From NCBI RefSeq assembly GCF_000611645.1, contig NW_014012343.1:1-15305 (forward strand): 15,305 nt of DNA, written 5' to 3'. This stretch comes from Monoraphidium neglectum (Eukaryota; Chlorophyta; Chlorophyceae; Sphaeropleales; Selenastraceae). Below the pieces are notes generated by a model. It was not told where the DNA came from, did not search any database, and worked only from the letters and a program-made list of their open reading frames with translations. Below, one piece after another: positions 1 through 7,083 of the stretch (within the stretch, counting starts at the first letter, position 1; every line of letters begins with the position of its first letter). The position numbers were made by a program, and so were the translations under genes.

Positions 1-663
1 GGGCGGGGGGGGGCGGGGTCTGACCTGTTCCACCAGCTCTGCCTGCGGAGGCGGCAGGTCGGCCGCTGGGTCCTGTATCAGGGGTCCATCGAGCAGCCCC
101 CGCTGCCACTGCTGCTGCTGCTGCTGCTGTGAAGGAGCTGCATTGCTGTCGGCCGGAGCTCCTGCATGCGCAAGGTGGGTGATGTCAGGCTGGGCTGAAA
201 GGCAAACTGCATCACCCTGCACTAGAAAAAGCCCACGCAACCGAGCGCCTGGCACTCTGCCGGCTGGCCCAGCCGCACCTGCTGAGCTGTTGTCACTGCA
301 GGTGGCCTGGCTGTGCGAGATGCACCGCTCTGCCAGCTGCTCTGAGGGTTTCGCCGCTGCATGCACTGGCAGCAGTGGCAGCAGCGTCGCTGCTGCGCTG
401 CCGACCATTTGCTGCTGCACTGCAGTCGCGGCTGCGCGTTGCAGAAGGTGGCCCCACATAACCGTACTCATAAGCATGGCGTCCACGATTGATAAGGACT
501 CGCAACAGGTGCCCCACACAGGGCCTACGTGGATCTGATGGCCGTGTGATCTAGCGAATACAGCCCTGTCCGAGGTCGATTTGAGCGTACTGAGGCGTTC
601 TTGAAAATCACGTGCAATGGCCACGAGCGATGACAAGGGCGCCAGCTGGCCCAGGTGACCTGC
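1..663 (-). CDS. Partial gene for an unrecognised polyQ protein, running off the left edge
   Basis: Read on the minus strand, one frame is open from about 663 to base 1 and continues outside the window. It begins with text such as GHLGQLAPLSSLVAIARDFQ and HVGPVWGTCCESLSIVDAML, with high GC3, and ends in a polyQ tract followed by WQRGLLDGPLIQDPAADLPP. I do not recognise a domain. A likely intron lies inside it: donor CAG/GTGCGG at 279/278 and acceptor GCATGCAG at 164-162, 117 bases, phase 1 on both sides. Because the intron is also open in frame, retention cannot be excluded. The upstream boundary is an acceptor at 666-664 (TAG) or 662-660 (CAG); an in-frame TAG at 666-664 rules out simple extension. 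In-frame ATGs occur at 477 and 471. Function unknown; coding status moderately sure, exact exons not. Confidence 0.5.
109..129 (-). repeat. (CAG)7 polyQ run, read on the minus strand
   Basis: Seven perfect CTG units on the plus strand read as CAG, giving seven glutamines in the partial minus-strand gene. This is a typical low-complexity insertion of this genome and a site likely to vary in length. Confidence 0.9.
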
Positions 664-787
664 CTATCGACCTGCCTTCCTCGGCTGAGGATAAACCGTG
701 GCTCCTTTCCAACGCAGCTCGATAGACCTCAATAGTTCAAAGCGTTTGTCTGCAACGTCACAAACCACGCATACCGTCGCTACTTAC

Positions 788-1024
788 AGGTACTTTAGAC
801 CGCAAACGCCCATCTAGAGTCTTCCGATTGCACAGCGCCACGGGCACACAGCTCAACACCGTGGACTCAAGCGTGGGTTGAAGTGTCCCTGAGTCGCGCG
901 CAGGTGCGTGTGGATCGCTAGGGGACGTTGAGCTGGGTGGGACACGATGTCCGACGGGCCCCTCGCAACCCGCGCAGTCCGAGCCTCGCGATGGATTTTT
1001 GTGGCTCAAACCACTGAGTTTATT
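788..1024 (-). other. Candidate upstream exon of the minus-strand gene at 1-663
   Basis: A minus-strand frame is open from 1024 to 788 and contains LESTVLSCVPVALCNRKTLD. It ends at a near-consensus donor, CCT/GTAAGTA (intron from 787). Splicing in phase 0 to the TAG acceptor at 666-664 would give RLRSKVP joined to AGHLGQL, with an intron of 124 bases. The better-looking CAG acceptor at 662-660 would not keep frame. There is no ATG in this open stretch, so it would have to be an internal exon or be partly untranslated. It may instead be 5' UTR. Confidence 0.3.
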
Positions 1025-1178
1025 TCATTTGCGCCAGCCCCCCCATGTTCTTGCACTCTGCACGCCACCGGGAAAAGCGTGGGGGCCCAGGCAGCTCCTG
1101 CATGCCAACCTTGATGTGCCTGGCCTCATTCTCCGCACTCCTCATCCCCCTTCCTCCTTCCCCCTCCACGCAACAGGC
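1025..1178. promoter_or_regulatory. Divergent intergenic region and 5' leader of the bZIP gene
   Basis: This stretch separates the minus-strand gene (exon candidate ending at 1024) from the bZIP start at 1179, so the two genes would be head to head. Just before the ATG is a pyrimidine-rich tract ending in CAACAG at 1171-1176, a good 3' splice site. A 5' UTR intron may therefore end three bases before the start codon. No TATA box stands out. Confidence 0.4.
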
Positions 1179-2639
1179 ATGGACACCGACGCCATTGAGC
1201 AAGACCTGTTCTGGCAGGGCCTTGGCTCCCCGCCGCAGCTGCTCGACACTGACGACGCGTTGGTGCCGGACCTGTTGGCGCTCCTGAGCGCCGACACCAC
1301 GTTGGACAACGCCGCCGCCTGCGACGCCGACACGCCGCAGCTGTCTGCGCCATTCCTCGTGCGCGCCACCTCGGACCACTCCACCGACGGCAGCGCCCAC
1401 ATGGGCGGCGATTGCGTCCGCAGCAGCAGTAGCGCAGCAGCAACAGCAGAGTCCAAAGCCAGCGCCGGCGCCGACGCCTGCGCCCCTGTCGCGGCAGCCT
1501 CGTGCTTCTTCCATCACAACGCGGTCGTCACCACCACCCACGCGGCGCTGGCGCCACAGCTGAGCGCGCCCGTCTTTGGCTCCTGTGTGCTGCCGCCAGT
1601 AGTGGCACTGCCACTGGTGCTCACACCGCACATCGGGCAGCAGCAGCTTCCAATCCCGTGTGGAGACATCAAGCAGCCGCAGCAGCAGCAGCAGCAGCAG
1701 CAGCTTTGCCAGCCAGCAGCCTCGCCATCGGAGAGCAGCGACCTCACGCACATCTCGGCTGGCGGCTCCGCCGCGGATGGCTTGGCGTCCCCCACCGCGT
1801 CGCTCGCAGCCGCCCCCATCCCCGTGCCGGCCTCCACCGGGGCCAAGCGCAAGCAGCAGCCCGCGGCCCGCGCGGCGCCCGCCGCCAAGGCCGCCAAGCG
1901 GCGCGCCTCCGCCGCGGCCCCCAGCGCGGCCGCCGCGGAGAACGACAGCGACGCGGACACGAGCAGCGACGACGACGAGGACGATGGCGGCAGCGAGCAG
2001 CAGCCCCTGACTAAGGCGCAGCTGGCGGCGCTGCGCCGCCGCGCGCCGGAGGTCAACTGGCGCGCCATATCCGACCCCGCAGAGCGCCGCCGCCAGCGGC
2101 GGCTGGCGAAAAACCGCGTGACCGCTGCGCGCAGTCGCGAGCGGAAGAAGGAGCAGTGGGCCGAGACGGCGGCGCGGCTGGCGGCGCTGGAGCAGGAGAA
2201 CGCGGCGCTGCGCGCGCAGCTGCGCGGCCTGTCCGAGGAGAATGCCGGCCTCAAGGCGCGGCTCGCTAGCCCCTATAGGGGCGCGGGCCCCGCCGACATC
2301 CCCTCTGCCGCCCCCTGCGGCGCGTCCAGGAGCTACCCCGAGCCTGCCGTGCTCGCGTGCTTAGCTATAATGCACTTGGTGGTGCTCCTGGCCGCGCCGT
2401 CCGGGCGCGCAGGGTGTGAGGGACTGGGCATGATCCGTCGGGCGGGCCGCGCGGCTGCCGCGTGCAGCGGCCGCGTGCTTACCAGCTCTGGTTTCGCCAG
2501 GAGCCGCGGCAGCGACGGCGGCGGTGTGGCGGTGGCGGCGAAGGGCGGTCCGGCAGCGGCAAGGGGCGCGCGGTTCGGGTGCGGGCACGTCAGGTTGAGA
2601 GGCGGCCGCCAGCCTCTATTGGCAGCCGCCGCCGCATGA
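1179..2639 (+). CDS. bZIP transcription factor with a possible membrane segment after the zipper
   Basis: The ATG at 1179 gives 486 residues beginning MDTDAIEQDLFWQGL. Residues 1-45 are acidic and hydrophobic, as in activation domains. An 8-residue polyQ follows (bases 1680-1703), then a Lys/Arg cluster with AKRKQQP and AKRRA, an acidic stretch (about 255-275), and the bZIP domain. In the basic region the signature is N312-x7-R320 inside AKNRVTAARSRERKK. Zipper d positions are L337, L344, L351 and L358; two a positions are Asn (N341, N355). Thr330 replaces the first usual leucine. Residues 390-406 form a hydrophobic segment (AVLACLAIMHLVVLLAA). After it the reading is low-complexity Ala/Gly/Arg up to TGA at 2637-2639 and may not be the only C-terminus (see findings). 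The basic region recalls XBP1/HAC1 and CREB types; the subfamily is not certain. An upstream in-frame extension begins only with a TTG and crosses the probable splice acceptor, so I did not use it. Confidence 0.85.
   Translation: MDTDAIEQDLFWQGLGSPPQLLDTDDALVPDLLALLSADTTLDNAAACDADTPQLSAPFLVRATSDHSTDGSAHMGGDCVRSSSSAAATAESKASAGADACAPVAAASCFFHHNAVVTTTHAALAPQLSAPVFGSCVLPPVVALPLVLTPHIGQQQLPIPCGDIKQPQQQQQQQQLCQPAASPSESSDLTHISAGGSAADGLASPTASLAAAPIPVPASTGAKRKQQPAARAAPAAKAAKRRASAAAPSAAAAENDSDADTSSDDDEDDGGSEQQPLTKAQLAALRRRAPEVNWRAISDPAERRRQRRLAKNRVTAARSRERKKEQWAETAARLAALEQENAALRAQLRGLSEENAGLKARLASPYRGAGPADIPSAAPCGASRSYPEPAVLACLAIMHLVVLLAAPSGRAGCEGLGMIRRAGRAAAACSGRVLTSSGFARSRGSDGGGVAVAAKGGPAAARGARFGCGHVRLRGGRQPLLAAAAA
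1680..1703 (+). repeat. (CAG)8 polyQ run in the bZIP gene
   Basis: Eight perfect CAG units encode a glutamine tract between the N-terminal activation-like region and the basic region of the bZIP protein. Confidence 0.95.
2269..2282. repeat. 14-base perfect palindrome after the zipper
   Basis: GCCCCTATAGGGGC is a perfect inverted repeat a few codons after the last zipper leucine. In RNA it would make a short G/C-rich stem closed by a TATA loop. It lies about 60 bases before the first IRE1-like hairpin and could help fold this part of the mRNA. Confidence 0.7.
2339..2355 (+). promoter_or_regulatory. Candidate IRE1-type RNA hairpin, 5' site
   Basis: CGAGC-CTGCCGT-GCTCG forms a 5-bp perfect stem with a 7-base loop. 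Loop positions 1, 3 and 6 are C, G and G, the pattern IRE1 needs, and cleavage would fall after the loop's third base (2346). It sits in the bZIP reading frame at the first codon of the hydrophobic segment. The sequence is seen directly; the role is inferred from HAC1/XBP1/bZIP60. Confidence 0.35.
2459..2477 (+). promoter_or_regulatory. Candidate IRE1-type RNA hairpin, 3' site
   Basis: The loop CAGCGGC (2465-2471) is closed by a 6-bp stem of CGCGTG on the 5' side (2459-2464) and CGCGTG on the 3' side (2472-2477), counting two G-U pairs. C, G and G again fall at loop positions 1, 3 and 6, with cleavage expected after 2467. Together with the 5' site it would excise 121 bases. The G-U pairs make this stem weaker than the first. 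Confidence 0.3.
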
Positions 2640-2664
2640 CGCGCCCTGCAACCTTGCGCTGCCC

Positions 2665-2718
2665 ATCTGTCTGCCGCTGTCGAACTGTCTGCCGCTGCTG
2701 AACTGTCTGCCGCTGCCG
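2665..2718 (+). repeat. Three tandem 18-base units just downstream of the bZIP stop
   Basis: Three consecutive units share the core CTGTCTGCCGCTG. They lie about 25 bases after the stop, most likely in the 3' UTR. In frame 1 they would read as repeated CLPL, but that frame has a stop at 2596-2598 and I see no exon using it. Confidence 0.7.
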
Positions 2719-3933
2719 GTCTTTGCCCCTGCTGCACCAGTACTGTGATGAATTTTACGAAACTGTCGGTCGCATTGCGCTAGCATGGATGCCCCAAGTG
2801 GCCGCGCCCCCATCCCGCGGCCTTCGCTTTCCATCTGGCACACCTTCCGCCACACTACTATCAACTCATACATCAAACCCTGTTGGCCTGAAGCCCACCT
2901 GGTCGTCTCTGTTTTTGCCATGTTTACGACTTCGCTGCTTTCCAGCTTTCCTGACCTGTGGTGCTGATTCCAGCCCGCTCCCCAGCGAACCGCGCTTGCC
3001 AATCCTGCCTTGTGCGCGCCGCACGCATGTGTATATCAACACTCGCGTTCTCTGCTGCGCCTCTGCGCGCTGAGCGCGGTTTGGCCCCTTGTGCATGCGC
3101 TTATGCATGGGCACGCTTTTCCATGACGCTGTTGCGTGGCAGGCCCTTCACAATGAAGCAGTTCGGGGGACACTTGCGTCCTCAGAGCCTCGCACAGCCC
3201 CTTGTTTTTGAAGGGCTGCTGCATTTCAGGATTGCTGATGTTTGCGTTCCTCTGCCAGGCAGTACTACTTGAGTAAACTGAGGCGGACGTATGCTCATCC
3301 TGGCTGTCAGATGCCTGGTGTTATCCTGCAATGTGGAGGGTCGCTCACGCAGTCCGGATACTGGAAGGCTTTGGCAACGGGCTGCAGGCGTCGCACCTGT
3401 TCCGCGCTCGCGTACCCCTGTCGTGTACATACGAGCAGCTGCTTGAACGGTTGGTGACTGGGTCTACATCACCATATGAGTGATGCCAATTGTGCTTGGA
3501 CTGTGCCATGTTGCTGGCGTGCGGCTGGGCCGTGCGGCTGGTGAATTGGGAGCCTGGGGGTGGGGGGGGGGGGTGCTCCGCTGGGCCCCTCACCCTTGCC
3601 CACCTGCTTCGTCTGCATAGATGGTCCAAAGCAGTCCCATGATGCTGATATGCCTTGCGAGGCGGTTGGTTGGCTCATTGGCAATCAAAGGCAAGGTACG
3701 GCCAGGTCATCACTTGCCACCGGCCAGGTTTGACGGTCACGTCGGCCGGCAGAGTCCGCCGTTGCATGGAACTGTGAACGGGTGCCAGGAAAGGTCCTTG
3801 ATGGCACGATTGTCCACTGTCTCCGTATCACTGCTGTTTGAGTGTCTCTTTGATGGATCGCAGCTTCGTCTCGTAAAGTCGTGATCTCGGCCCGCACCAT
3901 CAGCGAGCTGCGGCAGCCATATCTTTCCAAAGA
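2719..3933. other. No convincing gene; bZIP 3' flank and leader of the next gene
   Basis: Short frames exist on both strands, but none has family-like sequence, sustained GC3 bias or matched splice sites. I found no plus-strand TGTAA between 2640 and 3933, so the bZIP 3' end is not located. A G run lies at 3562-3573. A pyrimidine-rich tract ending in TAG at about 3620 and a GTACGG at about 3696 could be splice sites of untranslated exons of the next gene; this is weak. Confidence 0.4.
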
Positions 3934-3984
3934 ATGGCGCTTACATTCAGCTATATGCATTACTCCCGCCTTAGACATGCATGC

Positions 3985-4910
3985 ATGCTGCAGTCGCGCG
4001 CGGCAACCGTCGTGTTGAAGCCAGCGCACGCACTGCGTCGTGCCCGGATCGCCTGCGCTGTTGCCCCAGAACCTCAGCAAGGCGGGGGCCCCTGGTGGGG
4101 AACTTTGCCGCATGGCGCACGGCCGGCACTGCCACACCAGCAGCAGCAGGGGCAGCAGCAGCAGGGGCAGCAGCAGCAGGGGCAGCAAGGGCAGCAGGGG
4201 CCGCGCATGTTCGCTGGCGGCCGGCGCCCCACGCCTTGGGCGACGGGTTTCAGCAACGACGAGGAAAGAGAGCTCCTTTGGGCCGGGTACTCGGGTGCGT
4301 GCACATCGGTGGGATCAGCTTCTCGTGGGACGCCTCACATGCCAGGGTGTGCTGAGGATGCGCCAGGGCGTTGCAGGCTCCACAGGACGGACAGGACACG
4401 CAAGCTGCATGAACACAGCCGTCACGCCGCAGGCCTGACTGCAGTCAGGTTCTGGTTTCCCACGCATGCACACACCAACCATCGCCCAACCCTGTCGCTG
4501 CAGACCTGTCCGAGCAGCTGAGCCAGGCCCACTCCCACAACAAGACCCTGCAGGCGGAGCTCGAGTCGCTGCACGCGGCAGTCCAGCGCCTGCAGCAGCG
4601 CCAGTCCCCGGACTCCGACAACCAGCAGCGCAACGCCGCGCGCGCGGCCGCGGGGCCGTGGCAGGCGGCGTCCTTCCTGCTGCTGTTCCTGATGGTCATA
4701 AACATTGCAGGGGCGATCGCGTCGTTCCAGCTCGCGGCCTCGTCTTTCACATGCTTCGGTTGGGGCGCGAAGCAGCAGGTGGCAAAAGGCCTGCTTGTGC
4801 GGCCGATGATGGAGCTGGTGTCGTCCGCCGTGCCGGCCGCAAACTCGATAGTCGTGATCGTGTTCTGCATCCAGGCGATCAAGGCGGCCTGGATGTGCCT
4901 GGCGTTTTAG
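3985..4910 (+). CDS. Two-exon, probably organelle-targeted protein with coiled coil and two membrane segments
   Basis: Exon 1 is 3985-4294 and exon 2 is 4504-4910. The donor is TCGG/GTGCGT and the acceptor CGCTGCAG; phase 1 matches on both sides (intron 209 bases, split codon Asp), giving 238 residues. An in-frame ATG at 3934 would add 17 residues; I prefer 3985 because it yields a basic, transit-peptide-like start (MLQSRAATVVLKPAHALRRA, then RIACAVAPEP). A Gln/Gly repeat follows, then FSNDEERELLWAGYS, a helical segment joined across the intron (DLSEQLSQAHSHNKTLQAEL) likely to be a coiled coil, then a membrane segment (FLLLFLMVINIAGAIASF) and a second one near the C-terminus (SIVVIVFCIQAIKAAWMCLAF). 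I do not recognise the family. Targeting to plastid or mitochondrion is inferred. A TGTAA lies about 300 bases after the stop. Confidence 0.72.
4138..4200 (+). repeat. Gln/Gly-coding tandem repeat
   Basis: Three near-perfect 15-base units (CAG x4 plus GGG) and shorter partial units encode QQQQG repeats in exon 1 of the two-exon membrane-protein gene, between the presumed transit peptide and the coiled coil. Confidence 0.9.
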
Positions 4911-5208
4911 GTGGCCCCCCAGCCGCCCTGCCTGCGTCGCGGCAGGCGTAATCCTCTGTGTCGCCCCCCTCCCCCTTAGCCTCGCTGGCATGTGTGCCGG
5001 GCTAAACCTGGGAAAGCGCAACCCTCTGGGTCAAAGTTGGTCAGAGGACACGCCGCACTTTTACGCCTGCTGTACAGCTGTCTCATCCAATCGGCTCGTC
5101 ACATTTCATGTTTGCTGGCTTGCGTGCATAATGTTTTTGCGTACGAGAGGACCGCTTTTGGCCGTGTGGCCGAGCGCAAAATCACAGGCAGGGCAAGGCC
5201 CTGTTCAT

Positions 5209-5213
5209 TGTAA
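5209..5213 (+). terminator. TGTAA poly(A)-type signal
   Basis: TGTAA is the usual polyadenylation signal of chlorophyte algae. This copy lies about 300 bases past the stop at 4910, so transcripts of that gene probably end shortly after it. Confidence 0.5.
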
Positions 5214-5640
5214 AATGACTGCTGATTTGGTCAAAGGCAACCAAACGGCGTTCAATGGTGAATCATAATCTTGAATGTTGCGAGCGCCGAAACGTGAGCG
5301 GGCGCGCCCCTGGATTCAACACAGCGTACTGCGCCATTGATGCTGATGTGACGTTGCAGCGGCCACGGTGGCAGCTTGTGGGGCACCCAGGCGCGACGTT
5401 TGCCAGGGAGTGCAGATCATCAAGGACGGCACAGGGGCGATCTACCGTGATGCGTGTTCATGCGTTTGAAGGGCGCCTTCCCGCAGGCGGGGCCGCCACC
5501 CGCGGGCGCGCAGCCAGCAACTATTAATAAGACAATTCCTTGTTTGCATGGCGTTTGCTTGCTTGGCTGGGTGCTTACGGATGGTGTTCACCCTGGGCGT
5601 CCCGCCAGGGCGATGTAGGCAGGGCCGAGGCCTGGCTGAT
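5214..5640. other. Convergent 3' flank, no gene seen
   Basis: This stretch lies between the ends of a plus-strand gene and the minus-strand Cys-rich gene. Short frames here show no coding character. I did not find a TTACA (TGTAA on the minus strand) for the gene that ends at 5641. Confidence 0.45.
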
Positions 5641-7083
5641 TCAGTGGCCAGAGGGGTACCCGCTGACGCAGACGCCGTTGACGCAGGGGTTCTTGTTGCC
5701 CCCGCAGCACACCGGCAGCTCCACCCAGGGGTCGGTCGTGCAGGGGCCCCCCAGCTGCGAGAAGGCGCACGGCCGCTGGGGCTTCTCCGCTGACGTCAGC
5801 ACGAAGAAGTTGGGGTCGGGTGAGGTGGCGTCGCGGGTGCCCTTGGTCTTCAGGTAGCCGCACTGGTCCTTGTCGCCGACGACCGCGACGCACTTGGCGT
5901 GCTCGTCGCAGTACAGCTGCAGGGCGTCGTAGCCGGTCTTGCCCTTGTAGCCGCCGGGTGGGGTGCAGACGCGCGTGAAGGGGGTCTTGCCGTCGGGGGA
6001 GGGGATGTCGTAGCCCTGGATGAGGTGCCTGCGGGTCCCGGCGGCGGCGGCGGCCGCGGCGGCGAGTTTGAGGCACTGGCGGAAACTGACGTGTTTGAAC
6101 GTCTTGAGAACTGCGCCTGGCAGCTGGCCGCGCCCGTCGCGAAGCGACGCGCCGATGCAGCGCCCATGCCAGCCTTACGCACGCGCACACGCACGTGCAG
6201 GCTCGCGCAAGTTTGCTGACGCGAGAGCTTCTGCTTGAGCAAGCGTGCGCGGGTGCTGCGAGACGGGCGCCAAGGGGTCTTCCCACTCACTGGTATACAA
6301 AGCGGTACACGCGGGGGCTCTTGGTGGGCGCCGGGTTCGACGGAAAGCCGCTGACGCAGACGCCGTTGACGCAGGGGTTCTTGTTGCCCCCGCAGCAGAC
6401 CGGCAGCTCCACCCAGGGGTCGGTCGTGCAGGGGCCCCCCAGCTGCGAAAAGGCGCACGGCCGCTGGGGCTTCTCCGCCGACGTCACCACCACCCACTTG
6501 GGGTCGGCCTTGGTGACGGCCCTGACGCCTTTGGTCTTGAGGTACGCGCAGCCGTCGGGGGCGCTCGGCGCGACGGCGGCGACGCACTTTGGGGTGTCTT
6601 CGCAGTATTGTTTGAACGCGTCGTAGCCCATCTTGCCCTTGTAGCCGCCGGCGGGGGTGCACACCTTGGTGTAGGGGGTCTTGCCGTCGGGGGAGCGGAT
6701 GTCATTGCCCGGGATGTCAAACCTGGCGGTGAGGTTTGACAGGGCGTCGCGAAGCGGAGTGTGTGTTTCCAGCCCTGAGCAGTGCCCACGACAGCTGCCA
6801 GCGGCAAGTTCCATTGCAGGGGCACACCCTGCTGCTAAGCAGACGGGTTATGCTTCCCCGCGACCTTGGAGCCAGCTTCAGCAGAGCTTTGTGGGGCCTT
6901 CGCCCCTGAGGCTGCGCCCGGGCCGGCGCGGCGCGCACGTAATCAGATCTGCGGCCACGGCCAACTGCCGAGCAGCGCTGCACCGCGCCGCGACGCGTAC
7001 CCTGGAACAATGCGGTATTCTCGAGCAGCGTGGGCTGATACCAAGAAAACAGCCAGCAGCAGCAGGACACCCAGCGCCCTCAT
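5641..7083 (-). CDS. Secreted Cys-rich protein with two tandem domains (three exons)
   Basis: Exons are 7083-7001, 6722-6291 and 6028-5641. All introns are phase 2 (donors CCAGG/GTACGC and CCA/GTGAGT; acceptors CCGCCAG and CCCGCAG), giving 300 residues. Residues 1-19 (MRALGVLLLLAVFLVSAHA) are a clear signal peptide. Exons 2 and 3 each encode one copy of the same domain: SPDGKTP, then VCTP.GGYKGK.GYDA, then four Cys in total in the first half with C(A/G)YLKTKG. The second half has six Cys in the order C-x8-C-x10-CC-x6-C-x4-C, ending NPCVNGVCVSG. That spacing resembles a cystine knot (knottin); the first half faintly recalls PAN/Apple domains. Both are comparisons by eye. With 20 Cys after the signal peptide and no membrane segment, an extracellular or cell-wall role is likely, but the function is unknown. 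A first-domain-only product is possible if intron 2 is kept. Confidence 0.78.
5661..5798 (-). repeat. Near-identical duplicate segment, downstream copy
   Basis: Partner of 6349-6486 in the same gene. The three differences include one in the codon after the CC pair region and one in a Phe-Ser-Gln stretch; the protein is unchanged across nearly all of it. Confidence 0.9.
6349..6486 (-). repeat. Near-identical duplicate segment, upstream copy
   Basis: This 138-base segment in exon 2 differs from 5661-5798 in exon 3 at only three positions, without gaps. It encodes the six-Cys half of the domain. Sequence on either side is much less alike. Confidence 0.9.

Noticed and set aside
999..1178. In-frame 5' extension of the bZIP reading frame, 60 codons
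   Set aside because: It begins only with TTG, lacks family-like sequence, and crosses a pyrimidine tract and CAACAG acceptor just before the ATG at 1179.
1502..2254. Other long frames on both strands across the bZIP gene
   Set aside because: GC-rich shadows with Ser/Arg/Ala runs; only the frame from 1179 contains the N-x7-R basic region and leucine heptads.
2307..2321. GCCGC-CCCCT-GCGGC hairpin as an IRE1 site
   Set aside because: The loop has five bases and lacks the C1/G3/G6 pattern; overlapping CTGCCGC and CTGCGGC motifs have no closing stem.
2414..2500. Ordinary intron within the bZIP C-terminal region (GTGTGA to TTTCGCCAG)
   Set aside because: Possible, as 87 bases keep the frame, but the donor is poor and nothing in the downstream reading improves; kept only as a competing explanation.
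3685..4188. 167-residue minus-strand frame with a poly-Leu start
   Set aside because: Antisense of the CAG repeat and leader of the plus-strand gene; no domain, and the Leu run is only the repeat read backwards.
5588..6662. Two long Arg-rich minus-strand frames over the Cys-rich gene
   Set aside because: Out-of-frame shadows; they lose the conserved Cys pattern and the repeated domain text.
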